From positions 1-5,228 of the forward strand of contig DFSK01000030.1 in assembly GCA_002378605.1 (NCBI GenBank): 5,228 nt of DNA. Reading direction: 5' to 3'. Below, piece by piece: positions 1 through 5,205 of the stretch. How positions within the stretch are numbered: the first letter of the stretch is position 1; the number at the start of each line of letters is the position of its first letter. The position numbers were made by a program, and so were the translations under genes. The notes beneath the pieces were generated by a model that worked only from the letters and a program-made list of their open reading frames with translations, was not told the origin of the DNA and did no database searches. This stretch comes from Alphaproteobacteria bacterium UBA3439 (GTDB taxonomy: Bacteria; Pseudomonadota; Alphaproteobacteria; Puniceispirillales; Puniceispirillaceae).

Positions 1-536
1 TGTCAAAAGGCGGGCCAATTGCAAACCCTGATGACATGAAAGGCAAAAAAGTGCGAGTTTTTGGAAAGACACTCGGCCAATTTGTCGAAGCAACAGGCGG
101 GGCTGCAACATTGGTTTCTGGATCGGAGCAATATCTTGCTTATCAGCGCGGTACCGTTGACGCTGGCATGACTGGGGTTTCTGGCGTTAAGTCACGCAAA
201 CTCTATGAAGTGATGGATACCATCACCATTACTAACCATGCCGACATCGAATTTATCGTTGTGGTAAATTCAAAGTGGTGGGACAAGTTGACCGATGGCC
301 AACGTAAAATTATTGGTGATGCCGCTGGTGTTGCCGAAGCACATGTTCGCAACTACATCGCTGAGATAGAGGCAGATGCCTATAAAGTTGCCAAGGAAAA
401 TGGCATGAAGGTTGTTACCCCCTCTGATGCCGACATCAGAGCATTCAAGGCAGCATCTTCATCGGTTTATGAGCAGTATAAGGCTAAGGCTGGTCCATTG
501 GGCGCACAGCTTTTGGACGCTGCGTCAAAACTCTAA
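1..536 (+). CDS. dctP: TRAP transporter solute-binding protein, DctP family (C-terminal part, 5' end outside window)
   Basis: This is the periplasmic binding protein of a tripartite ATP-independent (TRAP) transporter. It captures an organic acid and delivers it to the QM membrane subunits. The reading frame is open from the left edge (first whole codon at position 3, reading SKGGPIANPDDMKGKKVRV), so the ATG at 36 is an internal methionine and not the start. About 177 residues are visible, roughly half of a usual family member, and the signal peptide is missing with the 5' end. Family hallmarks are the MKGKKVRVFG segment, whose Arg (codon 54-56) matches the conserved arginine that binds the substrate carboxylate, and the YLAYQRGTVDAG stretch, equivalent to the usual A-x-Q-x-G-x-V-D-G motif. 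The C-terminal part (TNHADIEFIVVVNSKWWDKL, then helices) is also typical. In VDAG the common Gly after Asp is Ala. The gene ends in TAA 12 bp before a hairpin with a T-run, and dctQ follows. Family assignment is firm; the substrate cannot be read from the sequence. Confidence 0.93.
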   Translation, partial: SKGGPIANPDDMKGKKVRVFGKTLGQFVEATGGAATLVSGSEQYLAYQRGTVDAGMTGVSGVKSRKLYEVMDTITITNHADIEFIVVVNSKWWDKLTDGQRKIIGDAAGVAEAHVRNYIAEIEADAYKVAKENGMKVVTPSDADIRAFKAASSSVYEQYKAKAGPLGAQLLDAASKL

Positions 537-547
537 ACCCATAACCA

Positions 548-585
548 ACCCGGCGCCGGCTTTGATGCCGGCCTGGGTCTTTTTT
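548..585 (+). terminator. Rho-independent terminator or attenuator between dctP and dctQ
   Basis: A perfect 6-bp GC stem (GCCGGC 555-560 with GCCGGC 567-572, loop TTTGAT) is extended by ACCC 548-551 pairing with GGGT 575-578 across a small internal loop (GGC/CT). A run of six T follows at 580-585. This is the standard shape of an intrinsic terminator. It lies 12 bp after the dctP stop codon and only 19 bp before the dctQ ATG, so if dctQM are read from the same promoter it must be leaky. The usual explanation would be high output of the abundant periplasmic binding protein relative to the membrane subunits. The structure is seen in the sequence; partial read-through is inference. Confidence 0.75.
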
Positions 586-604
586 ATGGGTCAAGTCTCT
601 TTTT

Positions 605-1123
605 ATGGATTTTCTAATGACGTCATATATCTCAAATTTTGAGCGCCTAATGACCTTGTTTGCATGGATTGCAGCATGGCTCTTTGTGTTGTCAGGGCTG
701 ATGTTAAGCTTTGAGGTTATAGCGCGCTATTTCTTTCTGTCGCCAACTAAATGGGCGGCTGAATTCAGTCAGTTATGCCTGATCTATGGTACATTACTCG
801 CAATGCCTTGGATTTTACGCTATCGGCGCAACATCCAGATCAATGCGATCACCGCAAAGCTACCCGACATTGCACAGCGTATTACCGCGGTTATAACCAT
901 GTGCGTTTTGATTGCTTTTTGTGTTTATGTGACGATTTATGGTTGGGATATTTTTTATGACTCATTTGAACGCGGCCGGACCACTGGCAGCCTAATGGAT
1001 TTACCTATCTGGATAGCTGAATTACCCGTTCCTTTATTCTTTTTTTGTCTTGCTGTTCAAGCCATCATTGAAATTAAAAAATTGATTGACGGGCTCCCTA
1101 TTCCCACGGGAGGGCACGAATGA
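605..1123 (+). CDS. dctQ: TRAP transporter small permease subunit, DctQ family
   Basis: This is the small inner-membrane subunit of the TRAP transporter, which partners with the large DctM subunit. At 172 residues it has the normal family length. Four hydrophobic segments are visible at about residues 17-38, 52-72, 92-114 and 136-158. The conserved family signature between the first two is present: RYFF at 41-44, then W50 and E53 (the R-Y-x-F...W-x-x-E pattern). The pair of basic residues after the second segment (RYRRNIQI, 72-79) also fits, as does the later LPIWIAELPVPL run. The start is uncertain. ATG 605 has no good Shine-Dalgarno sequence; ATG 617 has a GGA seven bases upstream; ATG 650 would still keep all four membrane segments. 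The gene is preceded by a hairpin/T-run and its stop codon overlaps the dctM start (ATGA), implying translational coupling. Confidence 0.9.
   Translation: MDFLMTSYISNFERLMTLFAWIAAWLFVLSGLMLSFEVIARYFFLSPTKWAAEFSQLCLIYGTLLAMPWILRYRRNIQINAITAKLPDIAQRITAVITMCVLIAFCVYVTIYGWDIFYDSFERGRTTGSLMDLPIWIAELPVPLFFFCLAVQAIIEIKKLIDGLPIPTGGHE
1108..1114 (+). promoter_or_regulatory. Strong ribosome-binding site for dctM
   Basis: GGGAGGG lies inside the last codons of dctQ, with its GGAGG core six bases before the ATG at 1120. It fixes the dctM start at the ATGA overlap with the dctQ stop codon. It is far stronger than anything before dctQ. Confidence 0.85.
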
Positions 1124-2394
1124 AACTCGTCATTATTCTTGGTTTAATGTTTGGTTTGCTGCTTGCCAGCCTACCGGTCGCTTTCTCACTTGGCAGCCTC
1201 GGACTTGGACTTTTGGTAACCGGCGGGTTCTCGCCGCTTATGGCACCCCAAGCAATCCTGTCTACACTGGACGGGTTCATTCTTCTAGCTGTACCGCTTT
1301 TCCTCTTGATGAGTAATATTTTACTCTATGGTGGTTGTGGCAAAGACCTCTATTCTGCCGTTCAGGCGTGGGTTGGTCACTGGCCAGGTGGTTTAGCAAT
1401 TGCAACCATCGTATCCTGCGGTATTTTTGCCGCTATTTCGGGAGTGTCTGTGGCCACCGCCGCAACGATTGGCGTTGTCGCAATTCCAGAGATGATCGAG
1501 CGCGGCTATAACAAGAAATTTGTTTATGGGTTGCTTGCCGCTGGCGGTACTTTGGGCATTTTGATACCGCCAAGCCTGCCGATGATTGTGTATGGTTTTA
1601 TCACTGAAGAAAGCGTGATCGCATTATTCCTTGCAGGGATCGGGCCAGGCGTATTTCTGATTGGATTATTCATCTTGTTTTCGATTATCTACGCACATTT
1701 CTTTGGTGGCTACACGCCAAGTGCGCCGGCGAGCTGGGAAGCGCGTCGCCAAAGCATGATCAAGGTTGCCCCAACAATCGGGCTGGCAGCATTGATTCTT
1801 GGGGGCATTTACACAGGAGTATTCACTCCGACGGAGGCCGCCGCTGTTGGCTTTGCGTTAGCGCTAATCCTAACGGTTGGGATTTTGCGCTCATTGTCAT
1901 TTGCTAATTTCAAAAAAGCGGTTTTTGAGGCGATGGTTACCACCGCCGCGATTCTGATTATTATTGCGGGCGCCAAGATTTTTGGAAAGGCTATCACCCT
2001 TTACCGTATCCCGCAGGAAATTTCGATGGCGATTCAATTGCTGATCGACAGCAAAGCAATGTTTATTCTTGTGGTCTGTATTGTGCTCATTGCGATGGGG
2101 CTGGTTTTTGAAACCCTTTCGATGGTGCTTATCATGGTGCCGGTATTATTGCCGGCGGCTATGAATATGGGTATTGATCCGATCTGGTTTGGTATCTTTA
2201 TGGTGATCATGGTTGAATGCGCGCTGATTACGCCGCCTGTCGGGCTTAATCTTTATGTGATACAATCGGTTTCGGGAGCGCCCCTTGGCGATGTTGCCAA
2301 GGGTGTATTACCATTTTTGGCGCTGATGCTTTTCACCGTTTTCGTGATGTATATCTGGCCTGATTTGGCGCTCTACATACCGTTCAAACTGTAA
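1120..2394 (+). CDS. dctM: TRAP transporter large permease subunit, DctM family
   Basis: This is the large inner-membrane subunit that forms the transport path and couples substrate uptake to an ion gradient. Its 424 residues match the usual family length, and it is hydrophobic throughout with about 11-12 membrane segments. The pseudo-repeated signature regions are present: ISGVSVATAATIG (106-118), GTLGILIPPSLPMIVYG (143-159), GGIYTGVFTPTEAAAVG (228-244) and ITPPVGLNLYV (370-380). The two PP-containing hairpins sit in the two inverted halves, as expected for the ion-transporter superfamily fold. The start is well fixed by GGAGG six bases upstream and the 4-bp overlap with dctQ. The lyase gene follows after 22 bp, so the two are probably cotranscribed. 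The family is sure; the substrate is unknown, and dicarboxylate or related organic acids are the default expectation. Confidence 0.96.
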   Translation: MKLVIILGLMFGLLLASLPVAFSLGSLGLGLLVTGGFSPLMAPQAILSTLDGFILLAVPLFLLMSNILLYGGCGKDLYSAVQAWVGHWPGGLAIATIVSCGIFAAISGVSVATAATIGVVAIPEMIERGYNKKFVYGLLAAGGTLGILIPPSLPMIVYGFITEESVIALFLAGIGPGVFLIGLFILFSIIYAHFFGGYTPSAPASWEARRQSMIKVAPTIGLAALILGGIYTGVFTPTEAAAVGFALALILTVGILRSLSFANFKKAVFEAMVTTAAILIIIAGAKIFGKAITLYRIPQEISMAIQLLIDSKAMFILVVCIVLIAMGLVFETLSMVLIMVPVLLPAAMNMGIDPIWFGIFMVIMVECALITPPVGLNLYVIQSVSGAPLGDVAKGVLPFLALMLFTVFVMYIWPDLALYIPFKL

Positions 2395-2402
2395 TATCTG
2401 AT

Positions 2403-2408
2403 AAGGGA
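2403..2408 (+). promoter_or_regulatory. Ribosome-binding site deciding between GTG and ATG starts of the lyase gene
   Basis: AAGGGA lies eight bases before GTG 2417 and eleven bases before the adjacent ATG 2420. Spacing favours the GTG; codon preference favours the ATG. The two choices differ by one residue. Confidence 0.6.
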
Positions 2409-2416
2409 CGTGCGAC

Positions 2417-3307
2417 GTGATGGCACCTAAAAACATGAACAAGATGGCCGAGACCCTGCGCCAAAAAATTGCTTTGGGAAAGTTTTTGCCAATGCCAAGC
2501 TGCTTTGACGGTTTGTCGGCCAAGATGATTGAGCAGGAAGGCTTTGACCTTAGCTTCATGTCCGGCTTTGCTGCATCAGCCTCGCGTATTGGTGCGCCTG
2601 ATCTCGGGTTAATGTCTTATGGCGAAGTGCTGGATCAAGCCCGCAACGTCACCGAAGCATCAACAATTCCGGTTATCGTTGATGGCGATACTGGCTATGG
2701 CAATGCGATGAACGTCTATCGCACGGTCAGTGGCTTTGCCAGAGTTGGATGTGCCGGCGTGCTGATCGAAGATCAGCTATCGCCAAAACGCTGTGGGCAT
2801 ACGCCGGGCAAAGATGTTGTCGGTCGCGAGGAAGCCTTTGACCGAATTCAGGCGGCAGTTGATGCCAGCCGCGAGGATACTGATATCGTCATCATGGGGC
2901 GTACCGATGCCAATCACACGCATGGGTTAAGCGAGGCTATCTATCGTGGGCAGCGGTATCACGAGCTGGGCGCCGAAATTATTTTTATTGAAGCGCCAAA
3001 ATCAATTGATGAAATGCGCACACTTTGCCGCGAGGTACCGGGATGCAAATTGGCCAATATTGTTGAGGGCGGCCTGACACCTGATTTGCCGATGGGCGCA
3101 CTTGAAGAGATCGGCTATCAGATGGCGGTCTATCCATTGACCCTTTTGGCAGCATCCATGCAGGCAATGAAATTAGCGCTTGAACACATCAAAACCGACA
3201 CACGGCAAAATGCTGGTCTGATGGATTTCTCCGAACTGCGACACCGGATCGGCTTTGATGATTATTATGAAACATCATCACGCTATGAAACATCCTATCG
3301 CAAGTGA
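2417..3307 (+). CDS. Isocitrate lyase/PEP mutase superfamily enzyme, probable carbon-carbon lyase (methylisocitrate or dimethylmalate lyase-like)
   Basis: This is a cytoplasmic (beta/alpha)8-barrel enzyme of the isocitrate lyase/phosphoenolpyruvate mutase superfamily, 296 residues long like the short members. The active-site landmarks are in order: SG at 49-50, the metal-binding DGDTGYG at 89-95 (D89, D91), IEDQ at 117-120 (E118), the mobile-loop signature KRCGH at 124-128 with the catalytic Cys126, GRTDA at 161-165, E192, and N214. Cys in KRCGH is the general acid in the true lyases and is absent from the mutases and from the oxaloacetate decarboxylase branch, so retro-aldol/Claisen-type cleavage is the likely reaction. 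Products would be pyruvate or another 2-oxoacid, or glyoxylate, plus a carboxylate. Whether the substrate is methylisocitrate, 2,3-dimethylmalate or something else cannot be told; no citrate synthase-like or other prp gene is next to it. It follows dctM by 22 bp, suggesting action on the imported compound. The C-terminus carries a tandem YETSSR/YETSYR duplication. The start is GTG 2417 or ATG 2420. Confidence 0.92.
   Translation: MMAPKNMNKMAETLRQKIALGKFLPMPSCFDGLSAKMIEQEGFDLSFMSGFAASASRIGAPDLGLMSYGEVLDQARNVTEASTIPVIVDGDTGYGNAMNVYRTVSGFARVGCAGVLIEDQLSPKRCGHTPGKDVVGREEAFDRIQAAVDASREDTDIVIMGRTDANHTHGLSEAIYRGQRYHELGAEIIFIEAPKSIDEMRTLCREVPGCKLANIVEGGLTPDLPMGALEEIGYQMAVYPLTLLAASMQAMKLALEHIKTDTRQNAGLMDFSELRHRIGFDDYYETSSRYETSYRK
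3266..3301 (+). repeat. 18-bp tandem duplication at the 3' end of the lyase gene
   Basis: Two adjacent 18-bp units share the first 11 bases (TATGAAACATC) and the final CGC. They encode YETSSR (residues 284-289) and YETSYR (290-295). The family commonly ends soon after a D-x-Y-Y-E-x-x-x-R-Y motif, so the second unit appears to be an in-frame addition to the tail. Confidence 0.7.
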
Positions 3308-3339
3308 CAGCCGTTGGGAGTTGGCAAAAGGGGATAATC

Positions 3340-3378
3340 ATGACTGACATAATGCTAGCCAATTTGTGTCTGATTTAG
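3340..3378 (+). other. Short 12-codon ORF with a ribosome-binding site after the lyase gene (possible gene remnant or small peptide)
   Basis: AAAAGGGG (3326-3333) sits six bases before an ATG that opens MTDIMLANLCLI and then hits TAG. The signal for initiation is better than that of several real genes in the window. After the TAG the same frame continues hydrophobically (ISFVVIVGVET) before TGA. It may be the decayed start of a lost operon member, a small peptide, or chance. No family is recognisable, and confidence that it is functional is low. Confidence 0.2.
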
Positions 3379-3396
3379 ATCTCTTTTGTGGTTATC

Positions 3397-3430
3397 GTGG
3401 GCGTTGAAACTTGATACTGGCAACGCCTGC
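3397..3430. repeat. Inverted repeat between convergent genes, possible bidirectional transcription end
   Basis: GTGGGCGTTG (3397-3406) can pair with CAACGCCTGC (3421-3430): ten pairs, two of them G-T wobbles, around a 14-base loop. It lies in the 139-bp gap between the + strand lyase gene and the - strand gene ending at 3447, where terminators for both are expected. Neither side has a T-run, so it is not a standard intrinsic terminator. Nothing else clear is seen in the gap apart from the short ORF. Confidence 0.4.
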
Positions 3431-3446
3431 AAACTAAAAGACTCAA

Positions 3447-4121
3447 TCAAACGGGCCATATCTTTTTGCCAGATTGATGGCGAACGGATGTTTTTTTGAT
3501 ACCGTCACTTGAGATTTGCGCTTCCAAATCGAAATTGATGACATCATCGATAAATCCGGATTGATTTGTTTCATGAAACAGGACATGCGCTGGTGGCCCG
3601 GTGACGCTAAAAAATTTATGAGTAATGGCGTCATTGTGAGCGGCGTCCGGGTTGTTGCCTTGCAGCTTTGGCAGCAAATTCTGTACTATCCATGCGCCAC
3701 TCTCTTCGCCCTGTTCAATTACATTAATCACCAGAAAATCAAGCCGGTCAGAATTGATGGGCTCCACTGCCATCATATGATCATTACTTGTGCTTGGCGT
3801 GCTGCTATCGCTCCATTCATGCACCAGAATTGTGGCAAAGGGATTGCGCCGCTGCGCCATCATTTCACGAGTTAAATCATCTTGTTTTGTCTTCAGCTGC
3901 GCCGGACTGGGATCAAGGAATATGCGGGTTGAGATACCGCCAAATAACGCAATATAGCTATGGGTGTCAGGCGTGCTGGTGCTGCCTTCAAAATGGGCGG
4001 CCCAGCGATATCCGGGTCGGGCCAGCTTTTCTGGAATATGAATCCGGTGAAACCAGTCAAGATAGGTTTCGCGATCGTCATTTGAAATCTCATAGGCCAA
4101 GGCCCAAATTGCACCTGTCAT
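3447..4121 (-). CDS. Unrecognised 224-residue protein, possibly a dimeric alpha/beta-barrel (ferredoxin-like) fold
   Basis: I do not firmly recognise this gene. The protein has no signal peptide and no membrane segment, so it should be cytoplasmic. The N-terminal stretch AIWALAYEISNDDRETYLDWFHRIHIPEKLARPGYRWAAHF (residues 4-44 in parts) runs strand, then a helix with D-W-F-H-x-x-H-I-P-E, then P-G. This resembles the W-x-x-x-H-x-P-x-x-x-x-x-P-G pattern of EthD-type and related dimeric alpha/beta-barrel proteins. H25 and H28 could be ligand- or substrate-contacting residues. A second strand-helix unit begins near DRLDFLVINVIEQ (125-137), so two ferredoxin-like halves are possible. The tail (about 205-224) is polar and basic. 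The start ATG has only a weak AGGCGA just upstream, and no better in-frame start is obvious. It lies downstream of the dehydrogenase on the same strand but 164 bp away, with its own possible promoter. Long + strand ORFs opposite it are shadows. The coding call is good; function is open. Confidence 0.72.
   Translation of the reverse strand: MTGAIWALAYEISNDDRETYLDWFHRIHIPEKLARPGYRWAAHFEGSTSTPDTHSYIALFGGISTRIFLDPSPAQLKTKQDDLTREMMAQRRNPFATILVHEWSDSSTPSTSNDHMMAVEPINSDRLDFLVINVIEQGEESGAWIVQNLLPKLQGNNPDAAHNDAITHKFFSVTGPPAHVLFHETNQSGFIDDVINFDLEAQISSDGIKKTSVRHQSGKKIWPV
3567..3580. repeat. 14-bp perfect palindrome inside the 224-residue gene
   Basis: TGTTTCATGAAACA is a perfect palindrome within the coding region (it covers the LFHETNQ part of the protein). 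It could be a protein-binding site or chance. No second copy is seen in the window, although ATGAAACA occurs twice in the lyase 3' duplication. Confidence 0.3.
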
Positions 4122-4180
4122 TCGCCTGTCTCATATCCTGTTGTTAGCCACAGTTTAATTGATAAGACAATCACCAGCGG

Positions 4181-4205
4181 GTCAAGGCACAAAGTGCCAA
4201 TTGAC
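4181..4205. promoter_or_regulatory. Inverted repeat upstream of the 224-residue gene, candidate operator
   Basis: GTCAAGGCAC (4181-4190) pairs with GTGCC (4194-4198) and TTGAC (4201-4205), with an AAA centre and a two-base AA insert in one arm. It lies about 60 bp upstream of the - strand gene starting at 4121. Read on the - strand, its outer TTGAC plus the next base forms a -35-like TTGACC, followed 15 bases later by TATCAA, a weak -10-like box at a short spacing. An operator overlapping a promoter is a reasonable reading, but the promoter match is poor. Confidence 0.35.
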
Positions 4206-4231
4206 CACTTTTGCTTGACTAGTTTTATTTA

Positions 4232-4269
4232 ACGCGTTTTGAGGGTAAACCCCGGTGGGTCAATCGCGT
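4232..4269 (-). terminator. Imperfect inverted repeat after the dehydrogenase gene, possible terminator hairpin
   Basis: ACGCG (4232-4236) pairs with CGCGT (4265-4269), and TTGA (4239-4242) with TCAA (4260-4263), across a small TT/T internal loop. The 17-base loop is G/C-rich and could fold further (GGGT with ACCC). It starts 16 bp after the stop codon of the - strand dehydrogenase, where a terminator is expected. The sequence following on the - strand (TAAATAAAAC) lacks a T-run, so it is not a canonical terminator. Confidence 0.3.
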
Positions 4270-4285
4270 GACTCCAAAGCCAGCA

Positions 4286-5188
4286 TTAACCTTCTGCCCG
4301 CAACGCATCAACATAGAGTTGCAGAACATCTGCAAGCGCGCGATTATCTTGAGCCGTTTCTCGGGTCTCGCTTGCCAGCGGTGTTTGATTGGCAAGTTTC
4401 ATGATATCGGCTGCGCCCTGATGGAAATGCGCGGTCATGCCATAGGCATCATAGGTGCTGGCAATTTCGTCCATTTCAAAAATCCAGCGTTTGGCATCAA
4501 GCGGAATGCGCGGTGCCATCCGTTCGATTGTTGCCATTGTATGCGGCTGGCTTGCCGCAAGTTCGGCGAAGATTTCATCGCGCAAACCGGTTAGTTCGGC
4601 CATCACTGCGACAGCGGCAAAAAGTGAAAATGCACCTTTGGTGCTGCTGGCGTAAACCATTTTCATTGCCGAAGCGCGGCCAATTTCGCCGCCAAGATCA
4701 CGAACCACCAAGCCGCGTCCATCAAGCTGGCGAACAAGCGCGGTTGCCTTGCCGCTGACATAAAGCCGCGTTCTTTCATTTTCTTTTACCGGATTCAGCC
4801 CAATCAGGCCGCCATCAATAAAATTGACCGGCATATCATCAAAGGCCGAAGCCACCTTTTTGGTGGTGGCAGGCGATATCGCATTACAATCAACATAATC
4901 GGGATAGGCATTGGTGGCTTTCATCGCTGCGGCGGCTTCTTGTGCTTGTTGCACTGCATATTCGGGCGGCAGGATCGACAGGATAAGATCGGCTGTTTGC
5001 ATGACATCGCCAAGCGTTGGCATATCTTCAAGACCGGCCTTTTCGGCAAGGGCGCGGGTGCGCTGGCTTCGCCCGTTAAGGCAGGTAATCACGCGCATTC
5101 CATGCTGGCGAAAAACGGTGGCGCATCCATGCCCCATATCACCGGGCATCAAAATGGCAACGCAATTAACGGATTTTGTTTCGGTCAT
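4286..5188 (-). CDS. NAD(P)-dependent beta-hydroxyacid dehydrogenase-like oxidoreductase (6-phosphogluconate dehydrogenase fold, DUF1932-type C-terminus)
   Basis: This is a cytoplasmic oxidoreductase of the beta-hydroxyacid/6-phosphogluconate dehydrogenase superfamily, 300 residues as expected. The N-terminal Rossmann domain (about 7-165) starts with VAILMPGDMGHG (10-21), a variant of the G-x-G-x-x-G loop in which the first Gly is replaced (M14). Forms with PGxMG are, as I recall, usual in the DUF1932-type branch. After the second strand, NGRS (38-41) places Arg40 where NADP(H)-preferring members keep a basic residue. DGGLIGLNP (125-133) occupies the substrate-loop position, and GEIGRASAMKMVYAS (167-181) carries K176 at the place of the catalytic lysine. 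The helical C-terminal half (about 168-300) fits the DUF1932-type domain. AAAAAGG on the - strand, eight bases upstream, supports ATG 5188. The substrate is unknown; oxidation of a hydroxyacid to an oxoacid is the family expectation. Convergent placement next to a TRAP/lyase operon suggests, but does not show, a shared pathway. Confidence 0.9.
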   Translation of the reverse strand: MTETKSVNCVAILMPGDMGHGCATVFRQHGMRVITCLNGRSQRTRALAEKAGLEDMPTLGDVMQTADLILSILPPEYAVQQAQEAAAAMKATNAYPDYVDCNAISPATTKKVASAFDDMPVNFIDGGLIGLNPVKENERTRLYVSGKATALVRQLDGRGLVVRDLGGEIGRASAMKMVYASSTKGAFSLFAAVAVMAELTGLRDEIFAELAASQPHTMATIERMAPRIPLDAKRWIFEMDEIASTYDAYGMTAHFHQGAADIMKLANQTPLASETRETAQDNRALADVLQLYVDALRAEG

Positions 5189-5205
5189 CGGATTGGCCTT
5201 TTTGT

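Noticed and set aside
36..38. ATG as the start of the binding-protein gene
   Set aside because: The frame is open to the left edge and the residues before it (KGGPIANPDD) fit the family, so this is an internal methionine of a gene cut by the window edge.
2308..2559. 83-residue - strand ORF spanning the dctM/lyase junction
   Set aside because: It lies opposite two firmly assigned genes and the operon's ribosome-binding site; its sequence shows no domain-like pattern.
2417..3307. Calling the lyase prpB or aceA outright
   Set aside because: KRCGH and the length fit a methylisocitrate lyase-like enzyme, but the C-terminal part (LRHRIGFDDYYE) and the neighbours do not single out one substrate, and aceA proteins are much longer.
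3516..4147. Two 119-residue + strand ORFs opposite the 224-residue gene
   Set aside because: They are rich in Cys, His and Trp with no recognisable domain pattern, while the - strand frame gives a coherent soluble protein over the whole stretch.
4201..4242. + strand promoter starting with TTGACT at 4215-4220
   Set aside because: A 17-base spacer leads to TTTGAG, a poor -10, and there is no + strand gene downstream for it to serve.
4268..4758. Several + strand ORFs opposite the dehydrogenase
   Set aside because: They are antisense to a clear dehydrogenase and have no convincing motif or ribosome-binding site.
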